Positions 1-7,525 of a stretch of DNA of 64,000 nucleotides are shown here, piece after piece. The stretch lies in the IMG/VR virus record IMGVR_UViG_3300036792_000176, positions 23,998 through 87,997 of that record, one strand, 5' to 3'. The position numbers were made by a program, and so were the translations under genes. Numbering within the stretch: position 1 is the stretch's first letter; each line of letters opens with the position of its first letter. The notes under the pieces are model-generated. The model ran no database searches. It was given only the letters and a program-made list of their open reading frames with translations, and had not been told where the DNA came from. Source of the DNA: a virus.

Positions 1-117
1 AACGGGACGGTGTTCCTGACGATCTGCAACACCAAGCCGATCACCATTTTCGGCATCAACTACCCCGGCAGAGCAATCTACAGCCTGCCCTGCGCTCCGA
101 TCAGGAGGAAGCGGTGA
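1..117 (+). CDS. C-terminal end of an unidentified protein (partial)
   Basis: The window opens inside a reading frame that ends at the TGA at 115-117. The last 38 residues are visible: a short hydrophobic strand-rich stretch, then a basic tail ending RRKR. Too little is present to recognise a family. The next gene starts at a GTG overlapping this stop (GTGA), so the two are translationally coupled. Confidence 0.6.
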   Translation, partial: NGTVFLTICNTKPITIFGINYPGRAIYSLPCAPIRRKR

Positions 118-272
118 AGTACCGCACGATGGGCGTGGACGGCATCTACGGCAGTGATGTCGAGGCCGACACGGACGAGGAGGCCATCAGCAAGGCGACC
201 GCCATGGGCTACGATGTGCTGGACGTCACGGACAGCATGCAGGGCCCGCTACTGATAATCGAGGGAGACTAG
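114..272 (+). CDS. Small acidic protein of unknown function, 52 aa
   Basis: It starts at GTG 114 in a GTGA overlap with the preceding stop. An AGGAGG-like ribosome site lies about ten bases upstream, inside the preceding gene. The product is acidic in the middle (DVEADTDEEA) and ends in a short hydrophobic strand. It stops one base before the next ATG, so it belongs to one operon with its neighbours. No family recognised. Confidence 0.6.
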   Translation: MKYRTMGVDGIYGSDVEADTDEEAISKATAMGYDVLDVTDSMQGPLLIIEGD

Positions 273-273
273 C

Positions 274-708
274 ATGAACTACACCCAGGACCTGATCAAC
301 ATGATGCAGGGCAAGGTGACGCGAGGAGAGATGTCCAAGGAGGAGGTCGTAAAAATCCTCCAGTTCGCGCTCACCAACCTGCCGCATGAGGACGTCATCG
401 ACGCCATCAACGCCGAGTGGTACCTGCCCGAGCGGCAGGCGATCGCGGCCGGAATCACAGCCGAGAATGTCGAGACGCACCCCGTGATGCGCAAGGCGAT
501 CAAGGCGGCCGAGGAGGCTTTCCAGGACGATATGACGCCTGCGAGTGCGTACATGGCGATGTTCAAGGCTGCGTTCATCGTCGCCAAACAGCACGATCTC
601 TCGGACGAAGATGCGACCGTGATAGCAACCTCGGCTGCCACTGACGGGCAGTCTGACTCCGGTGAGGGCTACAAGAACTTCATCGCGCCCCGCAAGAAGC
701 GGTCATAA
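274..708 (+). CDS. Hypothetical protein, 144 aa
   Basis: ATG at 274 follows the preceding TAG by one base, with GAGGGAGA as ribosome site. The protein looks largely helical, with mixed-charge amphipathic segments across residues 5-115, and ends in a flexible tail with a basic KKR terminus. There are no cysteines or membrane segments. It is the last gene before a non-coding stretch with a hairpin and a long inverted repeat, so it probably ends this operon. Function unknown. Confidence 0.75.
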   Translation: MNYTQDLINMMQGKVTRGEMSKEEVVKILQFALTNLPHEDVIDAINAEWYLPERQAIAAGITAENVETHPVMRKAIKAAEEAFQDDMTPASAYMAMFKAAFIVAKQHDLSDEDATVIATSAATDGQSDSGEGYKNFIAPRKKRS

Positions 709-739
709 GCGGATCGTATAACCGCAGGTCAGAGGCACA

Positions 740-778
740 CTGCAGGGATCGTCGGCACTCCGTCGGCGGTCCCTGCAG
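740..778 (+). terminator. Hairpin, probable terminator
   Basis: CTGCAGGGA (740-748) is repeated in inverse at 770-778, giving a 9-bp stem 30 bases after the stop of the preceding gene. No T-run follows, which is common for high-GC actinobacterial terminators. Confidence 0.5.
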
Positions 779-801
779 CACGTGTGCACCCGCGGAATCC
801 T

Positions 802-940
802 TTAGCGCCGCTAATTACCTAGGCTAACGATCTCGACGACTGCTGACTCCGATGCATCTGGCTCTGAGATCAGCCCGTCCTCTGCTCCACTCGGGACTCC
901 AGTGCACGGAATCGTTAGCCGAGGTAATTATCCGCCCTAA
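802..940. repeat. 30-bp imperfect inverted repeat, operator-like
   Basis: Bases 802-831 and 911-940 are inverted copies of each other at 26 of 30 positions. The 20-base core (812-831 against 911-930) has a single mismatch. The arms are 79 bp apart and contain the smaller palindromes TAGCGCCGCTA and CCTAGG. The repeat lies directly upstream of the promoter of the winged-helix-like gene at 993, so it is a good candidate operator or replication-protein site. Confidence 0.7.
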
Positions 941-958
941 CGAATGCCTGGGCCAGGT

Positions 959-986
959 TTGTACCTCCCACGAGGTAAGGTATACT
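959..986 (+). promoter_or_regulatory. Promoter giving a leaderless transcript
   Basis: A TATACT -10 box at 981-986 lies six bases before the ATG at 993. A weak -35-like TTGTAC at 959-964 is 16 bp upstream. No Shine-Dalgarno sequence fits between the -10 box and the ATG, so transcription should start at or next to the start codon. Leaderless messages are common in actinobacteria. Confidence 0.65.
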
Positions 987-992
987 AGTTTC

Positions 993-1313
993 ATGGACAA
1001 CGAACTCATGTCATTCGAGCAGAGCACCGATCTCAACACCGGCTATGTCGAGCAGACAGAAGAGCCGCGCGCTGCCGGTACGAGGGGCCCGCTCGCTGTC
1101 AGACAGGCCGAGATACGTGGAGCACTCAAGGCTATGTTCTACATGAAGAGCGTCTGGAGGGCAAATGAGGCCCATGAAACGCTCCAGAACATCGGAATAG
1201 TCGCAAGTCCGAGGGTGATAAACATGGTAAAACGGGAGCTTGGCGTGAAAAGCGTAGCCGTTCACGTCCTTGGAGAACCAGGTGCAAAGCACTGGAATTG
1301 GGTAATGGACTAG
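993..1313 (+). CDS. Small winged-helix-like protein, paralogue of the primase-helicase C-terminal domain, 106 aa
   Basis: The last 65 residues align without gaps to the C-terminal domain of the primase-helicase encoded at 12282-14423, with 24 identities. These include VW, GI, VK, GxPG and the shared ending WNWVMD. In the big protein this domain sits where replication initiators carry a DNA-binding winged helix. The N-terminal 40 residues are polar and probably disordered. The start at 993 was chosen because the -10 box six bases upstream gives a leaderless message; the frame is open further upstream but lies in the inverted repeat. The gene is flanked by two long inverted repeats and by iterons. 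Inference: a replication-control protein, initiator accessory or autoregulator. DNA binding is predicted, not shown. Confidence 0.75.
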   Translation: MDNELMSFEQSTDLNTGYVEQTEEPRAAGTRGPLAVRQAEIRGALKAMFYMKSVWRANEAHETLQNIGIVASPRVINMVKRELGVKSVAVHVLGEPGAKHWNWVMD

Positions 1314-1360
1314 TGAGAATTTCTTCTGCGTGAGTTAGAAGGTAAAGTTTCCGGACTGTG

Positions 1361-1528
1361 TCCTTATATACCTACTACTCCCACTACTATAGTTACTGTA
1401 TATCCTTACTTATGATACGCGGGAGGGCCTGCGGCGATACCACTTCACCCAGCCCCCGAAATCATATATGACACCCCAAACATGAGATTTCAGTAGTGGT
1501 AGTAGTGGCGGTAGTAGAGATATAAGGA
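1361..1528. repeat. 30-bp imperfect inverted repeat flanking an AT-rich stretch
   Basis: Bases 1361-1390 and 1499-1528 are inverted copies at 25 of 30 positions. They are built from TAGTAG-type triplets and end in TATAAGGA on the right arm. The 108 bases between them include an AT-rich run around 1390-1415. The repeat forms the left part of the origin-like region. Confidence 0.65.
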
Positions 1529-1571
1529 CATCACCCCGAAACTCGTACTCCTTACCCCGCCATACGCCCCC

Positions 1572-1701
1572 CAACCGGAAGCAATCACGCCCAACCGGAA
1601 CCAACCCGTATCAACCGGAACGAGCACAAATCCACCAGCGATCAACCCTCAGCCATCCGCGCCGACCCGAACAGCCGTACCCGAACTGAACAGCCGTACC
1701 C
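1572..1701. other. Iteron-like direct repeats, candidate replication origin
   Basis: CAACCGGAA occurs three times at 1572, 1592 and 1612, exactly 20 bp apart, about two turns of the helix. GAACAGCCGTACCC then occurs twice, at 1669 and 1688. Together with the AT-rich stretch and inverted repeat to the left, this is the usual layout of an origin or partition site: phased protein sites beside an unwinding element. Nothing in 1314-1942 looks coding. Promoter-operator function cannot be excluded. Confidence 0.5.
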
Positions 1702-1795
1702 CGCTACTGCACGTAGGCACCCGCCCCCGAATGCTAACTCAAAGTAGTCGACGGAAAGGCTCCTATACGGGTAGCCATACCGGGTAGCACTACGG

Positions 1796-1844
1796 TATAC
1801 TGTTCATATCGGCCTCCCCCGCCGGTAAGCGGTACGGCGGGGGA
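1796..1844 (+). promoter_or_regulatory. Promoter and leader hairpin of the acidic-tail protein gene
   Basis: TATACT at 1796-1801 is a good -10 box; no clear -35 box is visible. The transcript would begin with a perfect 10-bp stem (TCCCCCGCCG at 1815-1824, complement at 1835-1844, 10-base loop) and leave a leader of roughly 135 bases. The hairpin may stabilise the message or act in attenuation. Confidence 0.45.
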
Positions 1845-1942
1845 AGCTGAGCCAACGGGAAACCGACAGGACACCCCGGCCCCGACAGACCAAACCGCAA
1901 CACCCCAGCCCCACAATGGGCACCAAGAGGAAGAAGAACAAA

Positions 1943-2935
1943 ATGTCCACTGTCATCGAGTGCGAGGGCGCAGGCCAGGCCTGGTCCTACCTCCTCCAGG
2001 ACTCCAACGGCAACTCCGTCGACCCCCGGACCGACAACGACACCAAGACCAAGACCACCACCCAGCTCCCCGGCTGCCCGGTCTGCCTGCTCACGGCCAA
2101 GGACCTCAAGATCAAGGTCAGCCGCAAGAACGGCAAGCTCTCCCCCATCCACATCCCCGAGCACATGGTCGAGGTCCCAGGCGACGAGCTGCTGTTCATG
2201 CTCATCAACGGCGAGTTCGATGTCCACGTCAAGGGCTGCAACCGGATCAAGGCCCAGCTCAAGAAGAGCGACTACGAGCGCCCCGGCACCGTCCTGGCCA
2301 CCGACCCCCACGACCTGGTCACGCAGCTGTGGGATGACATCATCCCCGAGGCCTGGGTTCAGGAAGAGGACCCGGAGGGCACCCCCGAGGTGCGCGACCC
2401 CGAGACCGACGAGCTGCTCAGCCCGATCAACCCCACCGACGAGTGGCTCGAGAAGCACAACTACTACAGCGCCACCGGCATCCACACCTGCGTCGCCAAG
2501 CTCGGCGGCGAGTGGGCCAACGGCACCGGCGCCAAGGGCAAGGCCAAGTCCAACGGCGGCGCGTCCCGTCAGGCCAAGCGGGACCTGGCGCTGGTCCTCG
2601 TCGAGGCCATGGCGCAGGCGATCAAGGAGCTCCAGGACGACCCGGCCAACGACCCGAACAAGATCATCCCCACCCTGGGATACGAGGAGGCTCGCCAGGT
2701 CGTCGCTCAGTGGATCCACCACTTCCCCGCCAACCGCGACGAGTGGATCAACCACCTCCCCCGCCCCAACCGCTCCGACTGGATCACCGAGTCGGAGGCT
2801 GCCGGCACCCAGACCAGCGACGAGACGGACGACGACACGAACAGCGACGCCGACGCCACCGACGAGGACGAGCTGGACGAGAACCAGAACGACGAGGACA
2901 CGGACCAGGAGGACGAGGACGACGCCGAGGAGTGA
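1943..2935 (+). CDS. Abundant-type protein with long acidic tail, 330 aa
   Basis: The frame is open from an ATG at 1916, but ATG 1943 is preferred because AGGAAG lies 8 bases upstream. The protein has a CPVC pair near residue 45, a globular region to about residue 290 and a tail of some 45 residues almost entirely Asp, Glu, Asn and Thr. Codon choice is strongly C/G-ending, unlike the ATA/AGG-rich neighbours, which suggests high expression. It has its own promoter, leader hairpin and strong terminator. Acidic tails are common on phage SSB-like and DNA-mimic proteins, but no domain is recognised, so function is open. Confidence 0.8.
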   Translation: MSTVIECEGAGQAWSYLLQDSNGNSVDPRTDNDTKTKTTTQLPGCPVCLLTAKDLKIKVSRKNGKLSPIHIPEHMVEVPGDELLFMLINGEFDVHVKGCNRIKAQLKKSDYERPGTVLATDPHDLVTQLWDDIIPEAWVQEEDPEGTPEVRDPETDELLSPINPTDEWLEKHNYYSATGIHTCVAKLGGEWANGTGAKGKAKSNGGASRQAKRDLALVLVEAMAQAIKELQDDPANDPNKIIPTLGYEEARQVVAQWIHHFPANRDEWINHLPRPNRSDWITESEAAGTQTSDETDDDTNSDADATDEDELDENQNDEDTDQEDEDDAEE

Positions 2936-2970
2936 CCGGCCAGCTCCACAGCCCATCACCCGCAAGGCAC

Positions 2971-3010
2971 GAGAGCCCGGTACGGCCAGAACACTGGCCG
3001 CCGGGCTCTC
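2971..3010 (+). terminator. Strong hairpin terminator
   Basis: GAGAGCCCGG and CGGCCAG (2971-2989) pair with CTGGCCG and CCGGGCTCTC (2994-3010). This is a 17-bp GC-rich stem with a two-base bulge and a four-base loop, 35 bases after the stop codon. No T-run follows. Confidence 0.8.
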
Positions 3011-3275
3011 CGGCGTTCAGACGGACGCCAAAACCCGATATCTCACAGACTGCTGAATGGTGGAGCTCCGAAATAAGGCCGATTAGCCGTCCGCCCCTAC
3101 CGGTACCCGGTAGGCTAGCCGCGCGGTCCGTACGGCGGAGCTCCCAAAGGATTCAGGGGTATCCACGGGGACCGCCCCGGTAAGCTACCCTACCCGGTAC
3201 CCTAGCTTTACCACTCCGGCTGTAGTACCCTACCCCTTAGACCCCCGCCCCTACCCGAGAATAGGGCAGCAGGTT
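3011..3275. other. Gene-free stretch with paired GAGCTCC element and GGTACCCTAG-type repeats
   Basis: No credible gene is present. GAGCTCC occurs at 3063 and again at 3138, 75 bp apart; the first copy is part of a 16-base sequence (3064-3079) repeated exactly at 45759-45774. Further right are several GGTACC and CCCTAG words that recur upstream of the genes at 5787 and 8808. The stretch probably holds the promoter for 3276, but no clear -10 box was found. Confidence 0.5.
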
Positions 3276-3518
3276 ATGAAACTGACAATCAGCATACCGA
3301 TTACTGAGGACATGCCGGCCCTCACAGAAACAGACCGCATCACCTACCCATCCCTCACCGCAACAATGATCCCCACCCAGTCTAACGCTGGCGGCCACCC
3401 GCTGTACGAGTTCACCGGCGAGGAGGCAGAACTCCGCGCATGGCTGGTGAACGAGTACGGCCTGACGAACGCAGAGGCCACAGCGGTCATGTGGCACACT
3501 GAGACTGACAGGAACTGA
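3276..3518 (+). CDS. Hypothetical protein, 80 aa
   Basis: It begins at ATG 3276 with a weak AGCAGG site and opens a rightward operon. The protein is mixed alpha/beta and acidic, ending in a helical stretch. No cysteines, no membrane segment and no recognisable family. The next gene follows after six bases. Confidence 0.65.
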   Translation: MKLTISIPITEDMPALTETDRITYPSLTATMIPTQSNAGGHPLYEFTGEEAELRAWLVNEYGLTNAEATAVMWHTETDRN

Positions 3519-3524
3519 ACGATC

Positions 3525-3899
3525 ATGAACGTAACCAGCGACGTCAGCTATGACGACCCGGTATTCACCAGTACAACGTACGTCAACCCGAGCAGCGACA
3601 TCTTTGGCCGCAGGGTGAGGGCCGACCTGATCGCAGCCACCGTCGTCAAAGACGGGACCATTAAACCCCGATACAACCGATACATCTGGGGAGTCACGTC
3701 CAGCGGCCTCCTGCGGTGCTACCTTGACTGGGACGGGTCCCGGAGCTGGTGTAGCATTGCGCCACAGTCACTCGATGATCACCACATCCCCCTCCCCATC
3801 ACCTATCGCAATGCCGCCCAGCGCATCGTTCAGGTGCTCCACCCCCGTACCATGCGCATCCGCGCAATCGACCCCGCCATGATCATCGAGACGCTGTGA
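3525..3899 (+). CDS. Hypothetical protein, 124 aa
   Basis: ATG at 3525 is six bases after the previous stop. The product is rich in beta-type residues with several aromatic positions (RYIWG, YLDWDG) and has no catalytic motif that I recognise. It overlaps or abuts only small genes, so it is part of the 3276-5715 operon. Function unknown. Confidence 0.65.
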   Translation: MNVTSDVSYDDPVFTSTTYVNPSSDIFGRRVRADLIAATVVKDGTIKPRYNRYIWGVTSSGLLRCYLDWDGSRSWCSIAPQSLDDHHIPLPITYRNAAQRIVQVLHPRTMRIRAIDPAMIIETL

Positions 3900-3933
3900 T
3901 GAACACCCATACACACACTAACAAGAGGACACA

Positions 3934-4152
3934 GTGCCCGAGATAGAGTATGACCGAATCTACGGCTATCACGTCGGCGGCATCAGCATCACATTCGGGA
4001 GGGCCAGGCAGGATGAGAAGCACGGCCCGAGATTCTACGGTGCTGCCCTCAGCGAGGAGCAGCTCAAGCGAGGGCTCGAGACAGGGTTCGGCGCTACCGA
4101 GTCTGAGGCGGTCGCCGACATGTTCAGGCACATCCGCCCGATACACTTCTGA
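3934..4152 (+). CDS. Hypothetical protein, 72 aa
   Basis: GTG at 3934 is preceded by AAGAGGAC at a good distance. The small protein carries a central glycine-containing strand region and a helical C-terminus with the pattern ATESEAVADMFRHI, like short phage domains that process prefixed residues of unknown substrates. No function assigned. Confidence 0.6.
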   Translation: MPEIEYDRIYGYHVGGISITFGRARQDEKHGPRFYGAALSEEQLKRGLETGFGATESEAVADMFRHIRPIHF

Positions 4153-4190
4153 CACACAACACACGCAGCACAAGAAAGAAAAGGAGCATC

Positions 4191-5084
4191 ATGGAAAGAG
4201 ACCAGATCCCCCACACCGCTGATCGTATCATCCTCACGAACGGGCGGGAGATCGTTCACACCCACCACGCTACAAAGAGCACATGGCACATCGTGCTCGA
4301 GCGGGTAGAGCGCCTGGGCAGGGCACTCACCGACACCGAGATATCCGAGTTCATGCAGAGCGCCCCGGTCGCCCGCATCGAGCACACGGACAGCACATCC
4401 CCCACCGAGTACTGGCGCGAGCTGGACGAGGACGCCAATACGCCGGACGTCATGGCTCTGCCCACAGACGCAATCAACGACGTCGACGAGGAGCTGGGCC
4501 TGAACATCAGGAAGCTCACGCCGGAGGAGCTGGAGGCAGACCGCCTAACCTTCGAAGAGTGGCTAGGGCGCACTGGCCGAGGGTCTATGCAGGAGTTCAT
4601 TGACCGGGCCGTGAAGAAGGCCAATGACCGCTGGCGCAGGACCTGGTACCTAGAGACCGGCGGCTGCCCGTGCGAGCAGGGCCCCGAGTGCGGCTGCAGG
4701 CTATGCCCCCAGTGCGGCCCCAACGGTACCATCGCGCGCAAAGACGCGGGTGAGATCGACAACGAGGCCGAGACGCTAGGAGCCCAGGCAGCCCACGAGG
4801 AAGCAATCCAGACAGGCCACCCCAGCGGCGATGTGTATCTGGAGGACATGCTGGATGACATGGCCCCGACCGCACAGAAGACGACCTACCCCGACTGGGT
4901 GGGCCAGATAGAGGAGGGAATGGCCCGCCCCGGGCCAGGACAGGCCGAGGACAACTACGTCTACCCCATGGAGTGCGGGCACGAGACGGACAGCCCGAAG
5001 CCACTTGTAACTGGCGCCATCGTACACTGCTCAGTTCACGGACAGACGTACATAGCAAAGGGCGAGGGTGATGGCGACGTGTAG
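4191..5084 (+). CDS. Hypothetical protein with cysteine cluster, 297 aa
   Basis: ATG 4191 has an AAGGAG site. The N-terminal half (1-150) is helical and acidic. Around residues 160-182 lies a dense cluster (CPCEQGPECGCRLCPQC) with six cysteines, probably binding zinc. The C-terminus has two further Cys/His pairs (ECGHET, CSVHG), like a split zinc ribbon. Such layouts are seen in nucleic-acid-binding phage proteins, but no named family fits. The next gene starts inside its last 14 bases. Confidence 0.7.
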   Translation: MERDQIPHTADRIILTNGREIVHTHHATKSTWHIVLERVERLGRALTDTEISEFMQSAPVARIEHTDSTSPTEYWRELDEDANTPDVMALPTDAINDVDEELGLNIRKLTPEELEADRLTFEEWLGRTGRGSMQEFIDRAVKKANDRWRRTWYLETGGCPCEQGPECGCRLCPQCGPNGTIARKDAGEIDNEAETLGAQAAHEEAIQTGHPSGDVYLEDMLDDMAPTAQKTTYPDWVGQIEEGMARPGPGQAEDNYVYPMECGHETDSPKPLVTGAIVHCSVHGQTYIAKGEGDGDV

Positions 5085-5715
5085 GCACTGGCCGTACTGC
5101 GTGGGCAACGGCCGTTACTGCTGGAAAGAATGCCCGCCCAATCCAATGCTGGACTCAGACAGGTATCCGGATGAAGTGCAGAGCAGAACAACGGAAGGGT
5201 TCGTGATGGCAGACAACGCATTCATCCTCCTCAGGATGATCCAGTCCTACGCCAAGACGCCAGACCAGAAGGCAAAGGCGAACGACTACTACGGCTACGT
5301 CCAGAGACAGGGGTACAACGCAGACAGACAGGTCGCGGAGCTGGCCAAGGTCCTGCTGACCGGCCTCGTGGACAGCAACTGGCCCTGGTCCCCGACCACA
5401 GACCGCACAGCCAGGTACGGCGGCCCGCAGGGCGTCAACAGCCCCATCTCCCGTATCGACTGGGGTGCTAAGCCAGAGGAAGAGCAAGACAATGAGACGG
5501 TTCAGCCCGCGCACGACATTCCTGAGCTACGCCGGCAGTACCTGGAGATCATCTCGAGGAACATCACAAACGAGCAGATGTCCCAGGCCAACAAGTACTG
5601 GGACAATACCATGCCGATACTCATGTCTGAGCTGTACAACATGACAAGGAACGTGTCAAGAAGAGCGGACCTACGTCAGCAGACGACTACCGAGAATACC
5701 GAGACTACCGGGTAA
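5071..5715 (+). CDS. Hypothetical protein with N-terminal cysteine motif, 214 aa
   Basis: Tandem GTG-ATG codons at 5068/5071 follow a purine-rich stretch and overlap the preceding gene. The N-terminus has four cysteines (CRHWPYC...CWKEC) typical of a small metal site. A later ATG at 5206 with GGAAGGG would give a 169-residue form without it. The rest is helical, with a Thr/Glu-rich end. Function unknown; the choice of start is the main doubt. Confidence 0.6.
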   Translation: MATCRHWPYCVGNGRYCWKECPPNPMLDSDRYPDEVQSRTTEGFVMADNAFILLRMIQSYAKTPDQKAKANDYYGYVQRQGYNADRQVAELAKVLLTGLVDSNWPWSPTTDRTARYGGPQGVNSPISRIDWGAKPEEEQDNETVQPAHDIPELRRQYLEIISRNITNEQMSQANKYWDNTMPILMSELYNMTRNVSRRADLRQQTTTENTETTG

Positions 5716-5786
5716 GCGGGTACCTAGCCGCGCCTAGCCCTAGCCGTACCCTAGCCCTAGGGCCGTGCATACGGTAGGATATACCT
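5716..5786 (+). promoter_or_regulatory. Promoter region with CCTAGCCCTAG repeats
   Basis: Three CTAGCC-type repeats end at 5760. Fourteen bases later comes TAGGAT (5775-5780), a typical actinobacterial -10 box, six bases before the ATG at 5787. The 3' half (TGCATACGG, then ATATACCTA) is nearly identical to the region at 8727-8757, so this is a recurrent phage promoter type. AGGA within it could alternatively serve as ribosome site. Confidence 0.6.
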
Positions 5787-6089
5787 ATGAACACCCCTAA
5801 CGGGCCGAGCCCCGATAACAGCAGGATCGCCCCGACCACTCCAAAGGTACACCTGACGGTGGTCGGGGCGTACGGACGCCACTACGACGACAAGAACGCA
5901 GCCCTCGATGACTGGCAGAACGGGAAGGACTTCCGCATCGCGAGCGTCGGCCCTGACATGGGCCGGTACATGTCTAAGCGAGACACCGAGACCCGCCCCG
6001 AGCTGCACGTCTCGATCCGCTACAAGAGCATGGTGTACATCGTCGACACGGTCACCGGCCAGAGCACCGAAGACGACCACGAGTTCTAG
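5787..6089 (+). CDS. Hypothetical protein, 100 aa
   Basis: First gene after the TAGGAT promoter; its ATG sits where a leaderless transcript would begin. The product has a proline-rich N-terminus and a beta-rich core (residues 20-90) with no recognisable active site. It is followed by a tightly spaced small acidic gene. Confidence 0.65.
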   Translation: MNTPNGPSPDNSRIAPTTPKVHLTVVGAYGRHYDDKNAALDDWQNGKDFRIASVGPDMGRYMSKRDTETRPELHVSIRYKSMVYIVDTVTGQSTEDDHEF

Positions 6090-6099
6090 GAAGGACAGC

Positions 6100-6339
6100 A
6101 TGGCGGGAACGCAGGATGGCGACGAGAGCATCTGGGAAGAGGCGACTCTGAACCAGATGCTCTCTGACCCTGACTTTGAGGCCGAGTTCGGACGCGAGCG
6201 AACCGAGGAAGAGCAGATCGAGCACGAGATGTTCAAGGCTGCCACTATCCTCTCCGAGCCGAGCACACAGATGAGCGTGGGCCGCGATGAGCCCACGGAC
6301 CCCGACGACCCAGACCCCGATATCTGCGAAGAGATTTAG
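6100..6339 (+). CDS. Acidic small protein, 79 aa
   Basis: ATG 6100 is chosen because AGGAAGGAC precedes it; the frame is open further upstream but overlaps the preceding gene there. The protein is strongly acidic, with a helical centre (EEEQIEHEMFKAA) and a DPDDPDPD tail. It may bind or mimic nucleic acid through charge, but nothing specific supports that. Confidence 0.6.
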   Translation: MAGTQDGDESIWEEATLNQMLSDPDFEAEFGRERTEEEQIEHEMFKAATILSEPSTQMSVGRDEPTDPDDPDPDICEEI

Positions 6340-6376
6340 CACACAAAATCCCGAGGGGATAAGCAAGGAGAGCCCG

Positions 6377-7525
6377 ATGGGCAAGCAGGTGATAGCCTGT
6401 CCGCTAGACAGGATTGCGGAGCTAGCGGACAGGACGGTGTATGCGACCGAGGAAGCCAAGACGGTCGCCATTCTGGCAAGCGCATCCAGCCACGCGCTGG
6501 ACGCTAGCCAGACACAGCCGCGCGTGCTGGTTACCGGGAAGACCGGCCAGTGCGGCAAGAGCACACTGCTGTACTTCGCAGAAAACATATGCCTCAACGG
6601 ATGGTCATCAAACCCCACATCCTTTGCCCTCAGGGCAAAGTTCATCGAGGGGCCTGTGACAATTTTCATCCATGAGCTGAGCAAGATATTCGGCGAGAAC
6701 GGACTGCGTGGCGCGACGCACCCGGTGTACCAGATAGCCTGCGACGGCTACTCGGTGAAGGGCAAGCTGAGCCTGTCAAATGGCACAGCTCAGGACATCA
6801 GCTGCTACGGCGTCGCCTTCTTCGCGGGCATCAAGAAGGCCGCTCCAGACGACCTGCGTTCCCGCTGTATCATAATCGAGATGGCCCCGAAGCCGGAGAG
6901 CATGTATCTCGAGGACATACTGGACGAGGACGTTGAGGCCGAGGCGCTGGAGCTACAAGATGTGCTGCACGCCTGGGTACGCTCCGAGATCAAGAACCTG
7001 AAGGCGTACAACAAGGCGCTGAGGGGAGTTCACCCCCGGCTTACAAGCCGCAAGGCCCAGATATGGGGTCCGCTGTACGCCATAGCTAAGGCCGCCGGTC
7101 CCGTGTGGGTAGCACGCTGGCGGCGCGCGTTCGAGATGCTGGCTCTGGACGACGCGAGCCGCGCGCCGCTTATGCCGGAGCAGAAGATAGTCCGGGACGC
7201 CGGAGCGCTCATCCGCAGTAGGCCGGAGGATTCCGTCGAGCCGTACCTGACTAGCCGCGAGCTGCTGGAGTTCTGCCGCAACGTGGACGAGCGACTCTAT
7301 CCCCGGCTCAGCGACTACAAGATGGCCGTGCTGATGGCCCGGGGCCTCGGCAAGACCAACACGCTCACATTCCCCGACCGGCACACGCAGAAGGGCTGGT
7401 ATGTCTGCGAGGTCATGGAGATCGTTAAGGAGCAGGAAGCCGCACTCGAGCCCGACGAGGAGGAGATCCCCGAGCCAGACGAGTACGACACATTCTTCGA
7501 CGATGTGGACGAGGAGGTGGCGTGA
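6377..7525 (+). CDS. DUF3631-type P-loop ATPase, 382 aa
   Basis: The arrangement matches the actinobacterial DUF3631 family of putative helicase-related ATPases. Walker A is GKTGQCGKS (residues 54-62). The Walker B position reads TIFIHE around residue 95, with His where most members have Asp. The later segment GVAFFAGI...LRSRCIII resembles the family's sensor and arginine-finger region. The C-terminus is acidic. ATG 6377 has GGAGAGCC upstream. Such ATPases are found in phages and plasmids near replication genes; the actual substrate is unknown. It is followed with a one-base overlap by a small gene. Confidence 0.8.
   Translation: MGKQVIACPLDRIAELADRTVYATEEAKTVAILASASSHALDASQTQPRVLVTGKTGQCGKSTLLYFAENICLNGWSSNPTSFALRAKFIEGPVTIFIHELSKIFGENGLRGATHPVYQIACDGYSVKGKLSLSNGTAQDISCYGVAFFAGIKKAAPDDLRSRCIIIEMAPKPESMYLEDILDEDVEAEALELQDVLHAWVRSEIKNLKAYNKALRGVHPRLTSRKAQIWGPLYAIAKAAGPVWVARWRRAFEMLALDDASRAPLMPEQKIVRDAGALIRSRPEDSVEPYLTSRELLEFCRNVDERLYPRLSDYKMAVLMARGLGKTNTLTFPDRHTQKGWYVCEVMEIVKEQEAALEPDEEEIPEPDEYDTFFDDVDEEVA

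Noticed and set aside
1790-2965. 391-codon minus-strand open frame opposite the acidic-tail gene
   Set aside because: It is rich in Val, Leu and Gly and simply mirrors the strongly G/C-ending codons of the plus-strand gene; no ribosome site or motif.
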